From the NCBI RefSeq assembly GCF_052116305.1, contig NZ_JBQKLI010000007.1, positions 1 through 64,000 on the forward strand: a DNA stretch of 64,000 nucleotides, written 5' to 3'. The stretch is from JBQKLI01 sp012798975 (GTDB lineage Bacteria > Bacillota > Clostridia > Tissierellales > Peptoniphilaceae). Both the position numbers and the translations under genes were made by a program. The notes below the pieces were generated by a model. It searched no databases and was not told where the DNA came from. It saw only the letters and a list, made by a program, of their open reading frames with translations. Below, piece by piece: positions 51,307 to 60,484 of the stretch (positions are counted from its first letter, which is position 1; every line of letters starts with the position of its first letter).

Positions 51307-54300
51307 TTACGCTTGTACTGGTGTTTCCCACTCGTCTAATGTTACATGGTCAGTTGGATCCCACATAAATGCATAATCATTAACTAATGTTGTTAAGAAG
51401 TTTTCCATATCTTCAGTGATTTTGCCATCGCCGATTTTATGATCTACAACATTTCCATTTTCCATTCTTACTTTATAAGTGTCTTCGCTGATTCTTAAGA
51501 ATCCTTTGTTTGTTGAATCAACAAAGTCGTTTAATGTCCAGAAAATAGTCATTTTATCTTTGTATGGGTTGTCAGCATGCGGACAGAATACTCCACAGTT
51601 GCCGCACTCATTACACATTCCGTCGATATGAACGATTTGGTGCAAGTTTTCATATCCATCGATATTGAAGGCTACGTTTGCTCTGTTAGGACAAACTTCT
51701 GCACATACTTCACAGATATGATCACATTGTAAACATCTTGTTCCTTCTTCTTTGCCTTCTTTTACTGGATCTAAGAATGCTTTTCTTGCATAAATGTCTT
51801 GATCATCTAATGGAGCAGAGAATTTTTCGAAGTCATTGTCTAATCCTTCTTTTGTTAAGATGTCGATAGCTACTTTTTTAGCATCGCCCATAGCTCTTAC
51901 GATTGTAGAAGGACCCGCTTTACAGTCTCCTACTACATATACATTTTCAACACTGGATTCGTTAGTAGGAAGTAATTGTACACGGCCTCTATCGTCTAAG
52001 TTTAATCCATTTGCTTCGAATGCAGATGTATCAACTTTAGCACCAGTTGCTCCGATTACTGTATCAAATTCATATTCGCTGAATTCACCAGTTCCAGAAA
52101 TAGATTTTCTTCCAGAAGCATCAAATGCGCCTAATTCCATAGCTTCGCATTTAAGAACTTTTCCATCATAGCTAACTGGTTGAGTTAATTCCATGATTTT
52201 ATGTCCTTCTTCTTTCACTTCATTAACTTCTTCTTGTGTTGCTGGCATGTAGCTTTCAGTTCTTCTGTAGATTAATACTACTTCTTCAACTCCATCTTGT
52301 TTCGCAGCAGTTCTTGTACAGTCCATAGCAACATCTCCAGCTCCTACTACTGCAACTCTCTTACCTAAATCTGCTCCGCCTTCCATACGAACTTTCCATA
52401 AGAAGTCTAATGCATCTGTAGTCTTTTCAGCGCCTTCTTTAACAGGTGCATTTCCTGCTTTCCAAGCTCCTGTTGCTACTACTACATAATCATAATCTTT
52501 TTTAAGTTCGCTATAGTTTTCAGTAACTTCCGTGTTAAATTTGAAATTTACACCTTGAGCTTCTGCTATAGCAAAGTCTCTGTTGATTTGCTCATCAGAA
52601 ATTCTGAATTCAGGAATTACATGGCTGATAATTCCATAAGGTTTCGCTAATTTTTCAAATACTGTTACGTCAACTCCGTTACGTCTTAAATAAGAAGCAA
52701 CAGCGATACCGCCTGCACCAGCTCCGATTACGGCAACTTTCTTGTCAGATTTGATATCTGCTGGTTTAATATTTTTAACAAATGCATCTTGAGCATTGTC
52801 AGCAGCAATTAACTTAATGTCTCTGATTTGAAGAGTTTTTTCATAGTCTACTCTTGTACAGTGTTCTTGACAGTGATGAGCACAGATTTGTCCTAAGATT
52901 GTAGGAGCTGTGTTATCGTTAGCAATAACTTTCATAGCTTCATCATAGTTTCCGTCAGCAACAAGTTTCAAATACTCTGGAATTTGTTGTTCGATCGGAC
53001 ATCCGCCATCTTTACAAGGTGCTTTGAAACAGTCAACTAATGGTAATTTAGAATCAGTTTTTCTTGATCCTACTTTTTCTCTATATAATTTATTGTTTTC
53101 CCAAGTGTTAAGAAGTTCATCAAAGTATTTTTTAAGAGCTTCTACATCAACACCTTTATAGTCAAACATAGTTTCTTCTGAAATTTCAGCTAATTGCTTA
53201 AATCTAGAGTATCCGCCTGGTTTAAGGATAGTTGTAGCTACTGTAATAGGTTGGAATCCTAAGTTTAATAAATCAGCTAGTTTGAATGCATCTGCTCCAC
53301 CTGAGTAAGAAATTGGTAATTTACCGCCAAATGGCTCAGAAATTAATAATGCAGTTGCTACAGAAAGTGGATATAATGAACGTCCTGACATGTACATTTC
53401 GTCATTTGGCAATTCATTTCTTAATGTATCTACTGGACAAGTATTTGTGATTTTAACACCGAATACTCTTCCTTTTTCTTCAGCTAATTCTAATAATCTT
53501 CCAACCATTTCAACTGCTTGATCAAATTTAAGGTCAAGTCCGAAGTTTGTTTCAGAGAAGCTGATATAGTCGAAGTTTAATTTATTAGCAATTTCTCGAG
53601 CTCTGTCAATTCCTAAAAGAGTTGGGTTCATTTTTACAAATGTATCCATGTTCTTTTCAGTTAACATATAAGAAGCGATACTTTCGATTTCATCTGCTGG
53701 ACAACCGTGAAGTGTAGAAATAGTAACTGTATTACATACAACAGGACTAATTGCATCGATATCTTCTTCAGTAAGGTTATCGAATTTATCTAAATTGTCT
53801 TTTAACCATTGAACGCTGTCTTTGAATGCAGGTGTATTAGAAGCATCATTAAGATTGTTGATATACGTATCTGTTTTTTCTTTCTTGATATCTTCTAAGT
53901 TATATCCAACTGACATGTTGTAAGCGAAATCTTTTTTGTCAGAGATTCCTAATTCTTTCGCTAATGCGTGAATAGCAACATAAGCTTTTACATATTCGTC
54001 AAAAGCTTGTTGAACTGTAAGCTCTGTTGACCACTCTTGGTTGTAGCACTCATCTTCTGCAAAGATACATGGTCTAGGTACTGCGTCTTGGATCCCTTTA
54101 CCGTCGATTTCTTGGACAGTTTTGATTTCCATAAATCTAGCACCTGTTAAATAAGATGCAATAATATTTTGTGCTAATTGTGATTGTGGACCTGCTGCAG
54201 GACCTACTGGAGTTGTAATATCTTCGCCAAACACGTTCTTCATAGTTTTTCCAGATTTACTGAAGTAGAATTTTTCCTTATGTACGCCGAAAATTGTTTC

Positions 54301-54372
54301 GTCTTTTTTATACTCTTCTCTACACCAGTTCATCAATTGCTCGAACGGTATCTTTCTCATAAATTCGCTCAT
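51307..54372 (-). CDS. ygfK: YgfK, putative selenate reductase / NAD(P)-flavin Fe-S oxidoreductase
   Basis: This 1021-residue multidomain protein starts with a dihydroorotate-dehydrogenase-like TIM barrel (residues about 1-400). An Fe-S domain resembling dihydropyrimidine dehydrogenase follows (CKDGGCPIEQQIPEYL, CAHHCQEHCTR, about 445-510). The FAD site is VAVIGAGAGGIAVASYLRR (about 542) and a second nucleotide site is RVAVVGAGDVAMDC (about 671). C-terminal 4Fe-4S clusters are in CLQCDHICEVCAEVCPNRA (about 876-895) and CNECGNCGVFCPHADNP (about 919-935). It probably exchanges electrons with the flavin-less xanthine dehydrogenase or reduces a purine ring. The 'selenate reductase' name is historical. 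Confidence 0.92.
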   Translation of the reverse strand: MSEFMRKIPFEQLMNWCREEYKKDETIFGVHKEKFYFSKSGKTMKNVFGEDITTPVGPAAGPQSQLAQNIIASYLTGARFMEIKTVQEIDGKGIQDAVPRPCIFAEDECYNQEWSTELTVQQAFDEYVKAYVAIHALAKELGISDKKDFAYNMSVGYNLEDIKKEKTDTYINNLNDASNTPAFKDSVQWLKDNLDKFDNLTEEDIDAISPVVCNTVTISTLHGCPADEIESIASYMLTEKNMDTFVKMNPTLLGIDRAREIANKLNFDYISFSETNFGLDLKFDQAVEMVGRLLELAEEKGRVFGVKITNTCPVDTLRNELPNDEMYMSGRSLYPLSVATALLISEPFGGKLPISYSGGADAFKLADLLNLGFQPITVATTILKPGGYSRFKQLAEISEETMFDYKGVDVEALKKYFDELLNTWENNKLYREKVGSRKTDSKLPLVDCFKAPCKDGGCPIEQQIPEYLKLVADGNYDEAMKVIANDNTAPTILGQICAHHCQEHCTRVDYEKTLQIRDIKLIAADNAQDAFVKNIKPADIKSDKKVAVIGAGAGGIAVASYLRRNGVDVTVFEKLAKPYGIISHVIPEFRISDEQINRDFAIAEAQGVNFKFNTEVTENYSELKKDYDYVVVATGAWKAGNAPVKEGAEKTTDALDFLWKVRMEGGADLGKRVAVVGAGDVAMDCTRTAAKQDGVEEVVLIYRRTESYMPATQEEVNEVKEEGHKIMELTQPVSYDGKVLKCEAMELGAFDASGRKSISGTGEFSEYEFDTVIGATGAKVDTSAFEANGLNLDDRGRVQLLPTNESSVENVYVVGDCKAGPSTIVRAMGDAKKVAIDILTKEGLDNDFEKFSAPLDDQDIYARKAFLDPVKEGKEEGTRCLQCDHICEVCAEVCPNRANVAFNIDGYENLHQIVHIDGMCNECGNCGVFCPHADNPYKDKMTIFWTLNDFVDSTNKGFLRISEDTYKVRMENGNVVDHKIGDGKITEDMENFLTTLVNDYAFMWDPTDHVTLDEWETPVQA

Positions 54373-54408
54373 TCTGTTCCCCCTAAAAATTATTATAAGG
54401 ACTTCTTC

Positions 54409-55356
54409 TTATTTAGAAGAAATCCATGTTCCTGTTTTTCCATCTAATGCTTCAGCTGCTTTTTCTAAAGAGGTAATTAATGTTTTTCTACCTGGTTTAG
54501 ATTTAGCAAATTTTAATGCAGCTTCTACTTTTGGAAGCATTGAACCTGCTGCAAATTCTTCATCAGCAATATATTTTTCACATTCTTCTACAGTCATAGT
54601 ATCTAACCATTGTTCGTCTGGCTGACCAAATTTGATCGCAACTTTTTCAACTGCAGTTAAAATAATGAAAACATCAGCATCTACTAATTCTGCAAGTTTT
54701 TCACTTGTAAAATCTTTATCGATAACTGCTGGTACACCTTCTAGTGTTCCATCTTCATTTTTGATTACAGGAATTCCGCCGCCGCCGCCAGCAACAGTTA
54801 CTGTATGTGCTTCGTATAAAGCGCGAATAGATTCGTCTTCCACGATTTCAACTGGTTTTGGAGAAGCCACTACTCTTCTATATCCTCTACCTGCATCTTC
54901 TTTGAATGTATATCCTTTTTCAGCTTCGATTTTCTTAGCTTCTTCTTCAGTATAGAAACTTCCGATTGGCTTTGTAAGATTTTCGAATGCTGGATCGTTT
55001 TTATCAACAACTACTTGTGTTACAACAGAACATACTGGAATTTCTCTGCCTCTTTTTTGGATGAATTCATTGTAGATAGCATTTTGTAAATGGTATCCAA
55101 TGTATCCTTGACTCATAGCTCCGCATTCTGGGAATGGCATGCTAGGAGTTCCTTCTTCAGATTTGCTTGCAGTTTCCATTGCAAGGTTGATCATTCCTAC
55201 TTGAGGACCGTTTCCGTGACCGATCATAACCTTGAAATTGTTTTCAATTAAGTCCGCGATTGAGCGTGCAGTAATTTTAACAGCTTCTTTCTGCTCTTCT
55301 GGAGAATTTCCTAAAGCATTTCCGCCTAACGCTAAGACAACACGTGTTTTTTCCAT
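54409..55356 (-). CDS. arcC: Carbamate kinase
   Basis: This 315-residue amino-acid-kinase-fold enzyme begins VVLALGGNALGNSPEEQ. The carbamate kinase blocks are MIGHGNGPQVGM, GCGAMSQGYIGYHLQNA-like MSQGYIGYHLQNAI, AGGGGGIPVI, VIDKDFTSEKLAEL and GSMLPKVEAALKF. It makes ATP from carbamoyl phosphate, releasing ammonia and CO2. Lying beside the carbamoyltransferase ygeW, it provides the energy-yielding step of the pathway. It precedes ygfK by 36 bases. Confidence 0.95.
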   Translation of the reverse strand: MEKTRVVLALGGNALGNSPEEQKEAVKITARSIADLIENNFKVMIGHGNGPQVGMINLAMETASKSEEGTPSMPFPECGAMSQGYIGYHLQNAIYNEFIQKRGREIPVCSVVTQVVVDKNDPAFENLTKPIGSFYTEEEAKKIEAEKGYTFKEDAGRGYRRVVASPKPVEIVEDESIRALYEAHTVTVAGGGGGIPVIKNEDGTLEGVPAVIDKDFTSEKLAELVDADVFIILTAVEKVAIKFGQPDEQWLDTMTVEECEKYIADEEFAAGSMLPKVEAALKFAKSKPGRKTLITSLEKAAEALDGKTGTWISSK

Positions 55357-55395
55357 ATAATATCCCTCTATTCTACTTTGTTAACAAGCAAAGAT

Positions 55396-55428
55396 AAACT
55401 GAATATAGGCATAGCCTATATTCAGTTT
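55396..55428. repeat. Perfect 15-bp hairpin between ygeY and arcC
   Basis: AAACTGAATATAGGC and its exact complement with an ATA loop. T-rich on both sides but strongest on plus. As it sits inside the minus-strand operon it may give partial termination or mRNA processing before arcC. Confidence 0.65.
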
Positions 55429-55464
55429 TTCATCTTTACTATGACTTTTGTTTGTTCGATAAGA

Positions 55465-56793
55465 TTATTCAGCTAATCCTTCAACATATACAGTTGGTAA
55501 TGCAGCATATACTGCAGCACATGTTACTAAATCTTGTTTCCAAGTAATTTCGTTAGGAGCATGAGCTTGGTCTTCTGCACCAGGTCCGAATCCGATAGTA
55601 GGAATTCCATGTCTACCCATGATAGCAACACCATTTGTAGAGAAAGTCCACTTGTCGATTAATGGACGAGCAGAACGTTTTTCCATTTCAGCGTCAGGTC
55701 CGATTCTGTTATCTCCGTAAAGATTTTTGTGTGAGAAAGCTAAAGCTTTTGTCACTGGGTGATCTTCAGGAATAATCCAAGTTGGGAAGTAACACTCTTG
55801 CTCATATGCTAAACCAGTCCAAGAAGGTCTGTTGTAGTTGTACATAGAAACTTTCGCACCATGTTTTTTAGCGGATGGAAGATCTGCAATTTCTTGAATA
55901 CAGCTTTCCCAAGTTTCTCCTGCAGTCATACGACGGTCAAGAGAAATTGAACATCCGTCAGCTACAGCACATCTAGATGGTGAAGAATAGAAGATTTGAG
56001 ATACAGTAACAGTTCCTCTTCCAAGGAAGTTAGCATCTTCATAGTGATCTGGGTTGTATTTTTTGTCAAGCATTTTAACAAGGCCTTTGATTTCAGTTCC
56101 TTCTTCAGCGTCGTTTTCGTTTAATTGCTCAACTTCTTTAAGAATGTCTGCCATTTTGTAAATAGCATTGTCTCCTCGTTCTGGAGCAGATCCGTGACAT
56201 GATACTCCTCTTACGTCAACGCGGATTTCCATTCTTCCTCTGTGTCCTCTATAGATACCACCATCAGTTGGCTCTGTAGATACTACGAATTCTGGCTCAA
56301 TCTTGTCTTGCTCAATGATATATAACCAGCAGTTTCCGTCACAGTCTTCTTCTTGAACAGATCCTACTACTAATACTTTGTACTTGTCAGAAAGAAGTCC
56401 AAGGTCTTTCATGATTTTAGCACCGTAAACAGCAGATACGATTCCGCCTAATTGGTCAGAACCACCACGTCCACCGATTTCGATGTCGTTTTCGTAACCT
56501 TCAACTGGATCGAAGTCCCAGTTTTCGATTTCTCCGATACCTACTGTATCGATATGAGCGTCAAGAGCGATAATTTTCTCTCCCGTTCCCATATAACCCA
56601 TTACGTTACCTTGATCATCGAACCAAGCTTCATCAAAACCAACAGCTTCCATTTCTTCTTTGATTCTGTGAACTCTTTCTTTTTCTCCGCAAGACTCACC
56701 ATATGTTTTGATGATGTCGCGAAGGAATTTATTCATATCTTCGCCATAACCTTCGGCTGCTTGTTTAATCTTATCGAAATCTAAATTTGACAT
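55465..56793 (-). CDS. ygeY: YgeY, selenium-metabolism-linked M20 peptidase/deacylase
   Basis: This 442-residue M20 metallohydrolase has the dinuclear zinc motifs LDAHIDTVGIG, GGRGGSDQLGGIVSAVYGA and the catalytic pair VQEEDCDG. A dimerisation domain (RGVSCHGSAPERGDNAIYKMAD) and the C-terminal AHAPNE follow. YgeY is the member found with ygeW and ygeX. In the pathway it should hydrolyse an acyl or carbamoyl-type bond of an opened purine product, leading to 2,3-diaminopropionate (inferred). It lies 67 bases after ygeW. Confidence 0.93.
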   Translation of the reverse strand: MSNLDFDKIKQAAEGYGEDMNKFLRDIIKTYGESCGEKERVHRIKEEMEAVGFDEAWFDDQGNVMGYMGTGEKIIALDAHIDTVGIGEIENWDFDPVEGYENDIEIGGRGGSDQLGGIVSAVYGAKIMKDLGLLSDKYKVLVVGSVQEEDCDGNCWLYIIEQDKIEPEFVVSTEPTDGGIYRGHRGRMEIRVDVRGVSCHGSAPERGDNAIYKMADILKEVEQLNENDAEEGTEIKGLVKMLDKKYNPDHYEDANFLGRGTVTVSQIFYSSPSRCAVADGCSISLDRRMTAGETWESCIQEIADLPSAKKHGAKVSMYNYNRPSWTGLAYEQECYFPTWIIPEDHPVTKALAFSHKNLYGDNRIGPDAEMEKRSARPLIDKWTFSTNGVAIMGRHGIPTIGFGPGAEDQAHAPNEITWKQDLVTCAAVYAALPTVYVEGLAE

Positions 56794-56860
56794 TATTGAT
56801 CAATCCCCCTAATATAATTATTCTGCTGTAAATTGTCGTTTATTATCTGGCTGCCGATTC

Positions 56861-58057
56861 TTATAAATCGCCAACTCTTGGTTTTGCTTCGTCTTTTAAT
56901 CTTTGAAGAGTTTTAACTGGATCTTTAACTTTTTGCATGAAGATCATAGCAGCGATGATATATGGTTTGTAGCTTGCTTCTAGGTATAGTGGATCGATAT
57001 ATCTGTAGAATACAGACTCGTCAACTTCACCTGTTTCACAAGAAACGCCAGTGATATCTGCTGGAAGACAGTGCATGTAAAGCGCTTTGCCTTCTTTAGT
57101 TAATTTCATTAACTCTTCAGTACAAGCCCAGTCAGTGTGTTGTTTATTTTGCTCTAATAATTTTTCTTCTAAAGCATCGATTCCGTCGAAATCGCCATTT
57201 CCATAAAGTTCTGTTCTTTCTTCCATAGCTTTGAAAGGAGCCCAGCTCTTAGGATATACGATATCAGCATCTTTGAATGCTTCTTCCATAGAGTTTGTTT
57301 TAGTAAATTTTCCACCATATTGCTCAGCATTTTTTTGTGCAATTTCTTCAACTTCAGGCATAATTTCATATCCTTCTGGATGAGCAAGCGCAACTTCCAT
57401 ACCGAATCTAGTGAAAAGACCAGCAATACCTTGAGGTACTGATAATGGTTTTCCGTAAGATGGTGAATAAGCCCATGTCATTGCAACTTTTTTACCTTTA
57501 AGGTTTTCAACACCGCCGAAATGGTTGATTACGTGAAGCATATCAGACATTGATTGTGTTGGGTGATCCACGTCACATTGTAAGTTTACAATTGTAGGTC
57601 TTTGTTCAAGTGTTCCAGCATCGTATCCTTCTTGAACGTATTGAGCAACATCTTTCATATATTGATGTCCTTTACCGATATACATGTCATCACGAATACC
57701 GATTACATCAGCCATGAATGAAATCATGTTAGCTGTTTCTTTAACTGTTTCTCCGTGAGCTACTTGTGATTTACCTTCATCAAGATCTTGAATTTCAAGT
57801 CCTAATAAGTTAGCTGCAGATGAGAATGAGAATCTAGTTCTTGTAGAGTTGTCTCTGAAAAGTGAAATTGCTAATCCTGAATCGAAGATTCTAGTAGAAA
57901 TATTTTCTTCTCTTAATCTTCTTAGAGCATCAGCTACTGCAAAAATAGCTTGTACCTCGTCTTGTGATTTGTCCCAAGTGTGGTGGAAGTCGTCATGGTA
58001 TAAGTTTGAAAATTCATAACCTTTCAGTTCTTCCAATAATTCGTTAAAATTTTTCAT
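56861..58057 (-). CDS. ygeW: YgeW knotted carbamoyltransferase
   Basis: This protein of about 398 residues is an aspartate/ornithine carbamoyltransferase homologue. The carbamoyl phosphate site is SLFRDNSTRTRFSF, with DDMYIGKGHQYMK, NLQCDVDHPTQSMSD, WAYSPSYGKPLSVPQG and MHCLPADITG. YgeW is the 'knotted' transcarbamylase of unknown natural substrate that accompanies ygeX and ygeY. In purine breakdown it is proposed to release carbamoyl phosphate from a ureido intermediate for ArcC. The ATG at 58057 is chosen because GAGAGGGG precedes it. It starts 36 bases after ygeX. Confidence 0.93.
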   Translation of the reverse strand: MKNFNELLEELKGYEFSNLYHDDFHHTWDKSQDEVQAIFAVADALRRLREENISTRIFDSGLAISLFRDNSTRTRFSFSSAANLLGLEIQDLDEGKSQVAHGETVKETANMISFMADVIGIRDDMYIGKGHQYMKDVAQYVQEGYDAGTLEQRPTIVNLQCDVDHPTQSMSDMLHVINHFGGVENLKGKKVAMTWAYSPSYGKPLSVPQGIAGLFTRFGMEVALAHPEGYEIMPEVEEIAQKNAEQYGGKFTKTNSMEEAFKDADIVYPKSWAPFKAMEERTELYGNGDFDGIDALEEKLLEQNKQHTDWACTEELMKLTKEGKALYMHCLPADITGVSCETGEVDESVFYRYIDPLYLEASYKPYIIAAMIFMQKVKDPVKTLQRLKDEAKPRVGDL

Positions 58058-58092
58058 TTGTAAAACCCCTCTCTTTTTTTGATCGTTTGTAA

Positions 58093-59325
58093 TTACTTCT
58101 TGTTCCAGCTTAGTTCTTCTTCGTTGGGATACAAACCGTCCCAAACTAGTTCTCTATATCGAAGTGCATCAGTATTTCCTTCAGTACTGATACATAGAAC
58201 TACAGAATCAGAATTCAAACCAATTCTTTCTTTTATATATTGTAAATCAGGTCTTTCCATAACCTGAGAAACAACCCCAATTGTTACAGCTCCACTTTCT
58301 CCGGAAATAATTCTTTCGTCTCCCTTAAGAGGGTTTCCTAAAATACGCATTCCATGTGCCGCTGTGGAATCTGGTACGGATAGAAAATGTCTTGCATAAG
58401 AATGTAATACATTCCAGCCGATTGTACATGGCTCGCCGCAGGCAAGTCCTGCCATAATCGTGTCCATTTCTCCAGTAACGAATACTAAATCTTCACCTTT
58501 TCCATATTTAGCAGTTTGGTAAAGACAGTTTGCTTTTGCAGGCTCAACTACAGTTACCACTGGCAAATTCTGCATGTAAACACTTGCAAAGAATCCAGTT
58601 ACTGCTGATGCCATAGAACCAACACCTGCTTGCAAGAAGATATGAGTCGGCACTGACTGATGAAGACTTAATTGTAGATAAGCTTCATAGGCCATTGTAA
58701 GGTATCCCTGCATAATCCATGTAGGAATAGCTTCGTATCCTTCCCATGCTGTATCTTGAATCATAATCCAGCCGTTTTCTTCTGCCATTTTATTTGCATA
58801 ACGAACGCATTCATCATAGTTCATAGGAAGAATGTCCGCTTTTGCGTTTTCCTTGCGGATGTTTTCTAATCTTTCTTGCGTACTGTTTTCTGGCATATAT
58901 ACTACAGAATTTTGACCAATTTGATTCGCTGCCCAAGCAACTCCTCTACCGTGGTTTCCATCTGTAGCTGTTACAAATGTGATCTCGCCTAGTTTTTCTT
59001 TAATTTCTTTTGAAACCAAAACTTCAAACGGCAGATCTTCTACTTCCATATCTAGTCTTTGTGCAATGATTTTCACAACTGCATAACTGCCGCCTAGTAC
59101 TTTAAAAGCATTTAGTCCAAATCTAAAAGACTCGTCTTTTAGGTATAAATCTTTCACCCCTAAGTATTTTGCTAGTCCTTTTAATCTATGAAGCGGAGTC
59201 GGCTCATACGCAGGAAAACTTCCATGGTATTTTGCAGTCTTCTTCGCTACATGTTCGTCAAGAAATCTTAACGATGCTTTGTTCTCTGAATTCTCCAGAG
59301 AGGTAATTTCATATTTTTCTTTCAT
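58093..59325 (-). CDS. ygeX: Diaminopropionate ammonia-lyase
   Basis: This 410-residue fold-type II PLP enzyme has the Schiff-base Lys75 in LNAFKVLGGS, the catalytic Asp122 in TATDGNHGRG, and IQDTAWEGYEAIPTWIMQGY (second Asp). The glycine loop lies in AGVGSMASAV and the end contains ISTEGNTDALRY. It splits 2,3-diaminopropionate to pyruvate and two ammonia, the last step of the pathway. It is the first gene of the ygeX-ygeW-ygeY-arcC-ygfK-ssnA series, with a clear promoter and an inverted repeat upstream. ATG start with AAAGGATG. Confidence 0.95.
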   Translation of the reverse strand: MKEKYEITSLENSENKASLRFLDEHVAKKTAKYHGSFPAYEPTPLHRLKGLAKYLGVKDLYLKDESFRFGLNAFKVLGGSYAVVKIIAQRLDMEVEDLPFEVLVSKEIKEKLGEITFVTATDGNHGRGVAWAANQIGQNSVVYMPENSTQERLENIRKENAKADILPMNYDECVRYANKMAEENGWIMIQDTAWEGYEAIPTWIMQGYLTMAYEAYLQLSLHQSVPTHIFLQAGVGSMASAVTGFFASVYMQNLPVVTVVEPAKANCLYQTAKYGKGEDLVFVTGEMDTIMAGLACGEPCTIGWNVLHSYARHFLSVPDSTAAHGMRILGNPLKGDERIISGESGAVTIGVVSQVMERPDLQYIKERIGLNSDSVVLCISTEGNTDALRYRELVWDGLYPNEEELSWNKK

Positions 59326-59372
59326 ATTCTCATCCTTTCCAAATACTTTTAAAAATCACTTTCCAACTAAAT

Positions 59373-59401
59373 ACTATATTCAATTATCGCAACGATTTCA
59401 A
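59373..59401 (-). promoter_or_regulatory. SigmaA promoter of the ygeX operon
   Basis: Minus-strand TTGAAA (59396-59401), 17 bases, TATAGT (59373-59378), giving a leader of about 40 bases before the ygeX ATG. Confidence 0.75.
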
Positions 59402-59410
59402 GGGGTGCCA

Positions 59411-59450
59411 GATAAATTTCATTGACAAGAATATGAATAAGAAATTTATC
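59411..59450. promoter_or_regulatory. Candidate operator: 10-bp inverted repeat upstream of the ygeX promoter
   Basis: GATAAATTTC (59411-59420) and its exact complement GAAATTTATC (59441-59450) flank a 20-base spacer. The centre is about 65 bases upstream of the predicted start of transcription, a position usual for an activator site. Confidence 0.5.
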
Positions 59451-60082
59451 AAACAGGATTGTTTTCCTGAGAAGCCGCAGCTGAAATCCGTACATCTCGT
59501 AATATATATAAGTTTAATTCATTTTATGCATTTATCTGAATAAGCTTTTCTAATTTTAAAAGTACAATTAGAAACAAAAACCCTTTCTAGGCAGAATGAA
59601 AAATCGAATCGGGAATGCTTTTATATTTGCAGTGTATAGCAGGCAAATATAAATACTAGACAGAAACACAAACTTAAAGAATCTTAGTGCACTGCAGCCC
59701 TATTTCTTAACAAAGTGTATCTTACTTATAATTATACACTGATTTTCGATTTGGTGAAAGGTTTTCATTGAAAATAATTACACGACCTCTGCCTTCGTTT
59801 AATTAAGGAAGACTTTTTTGTCTTTTTTCATCTATGCAATTGGTTCATCCTCTATAATTTAAGGATAGTTAACTTATTTGGATTTTTTAGAATAAGAAAT
59901 TATGAATAGGATTTTATACTCCAATATTCATAATAATGGTCGGAAATGTTTTCCAGGATGGATATGAGAATTTATCCATATACAATAACATTATACCACA
60001 CAAATCAAATAAGTACTGCCCTAAAAATTCAAGACAGCTTCTGCTCTCCGCAGCAGCCGCACCTGTCGAGAAAGTGAATGCT
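59451..60082. other. Long intergenic region upstream of ygeX
   Basis: Over 600 bases without a convincing gene. It holds a perfect 11-bp stem (59620-59630 and 59643-59653, arm TTTATATTTGC) and an alternative minus-strand TATAAT (ATTATA on plus, 59731-59736) with a TTCACC-like -35. A small plus-strand frame at 59936-60121 lacks an RBS and looks non-coding. No tRNA-Sec or selenium-related RNA was recognised. Confidence 0.5.
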
Positions 60083-60083
60083 A

Positions 60084-60117
60084 AAGAGGCAGATCTACTA
60101 TTTCTCTGCCTTAATTA
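60084..60117 (-). terminator. Hairpin at the end of the ModE-like gene
   Basis: Minus-strand stem AGGCAGA / TCTGCCT with a 14-base loop overlapping the stop codon region, followed by a weak CTTTAGC tract. Confidence 0.45.
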
Positions 60118-60464
60118 TTAAAACTTTTCTTGTTGAGTTCCTGTGTGATTTCTTCCATTTTTGCACTCGTTTCTTGACAAACTTTTTCATAAAGGTTTAT
60201 AAATTCAACTCCGCCTTCTGTCAGTGTTGAGCCGCCGCCTTTGACACCGCCGATCTCCCTGTCCAAGAATTTTATTCCTAAATGTGTTTCACAGTTTTTA
60301 ATCACTTGGAAGGCTTTGCTGTAGGACATCCCCAATTCCGATGCAGCCTTGTTTAAGGAACCGCACTCCTCTATCTTCTTCAGCAATTCATAAGGGCCTC
60401 TCCCGAAAACTTTCTCCCCTTTGTCATTTTCAATCCAAAGACGGTATACCGGCTTTATTTTCAT
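60111..60464 (-). CDS. ModE-like winged-helix regulator (DNA-binding domain only)
   Basis: This 117-residue protein has a ModE/LysR-type winged helix. LLKKIEECGSLNKAASELGMSYSKAFQVIKNCE is the HTH, then LGIKFLDREIGGVKGGGSTLTEGG, the wing motif shared by ModE N-terminal domains. The C-terminal molybdate-binding domains of full ModE are absent, so it cannot sense molybdate in the known way. Because it lies between the two diaminopropionate lyase units, it is a candidate regulator of the purine or molybdenum genes. It starts 20 bases after the 286-residue gene and is likely co-transcribed with it. Confidence 0.82.
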   Translation of the reverse strand: MKIKPVYRLWIENDKGEKVFGRGPYELLKKIEECGSLNKAASELGMSYSKAFQVIKNCETHLGIKFLDREIGGVKGGGSTLTEGGVEFINLYEKVCQETSAKMEEITQELNKKSFNN

Positions 60465-60484
60465 ATTTTTATTCTCCTTTTCAT

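Noticed and set aside
59401..59412. Sigma-54 promoter upstream of ygeX (TGGCAC on minus)
   Set aside because: The GC that should follow at fixed spacing is absent, and a good sigma-A pair lies just downstream.
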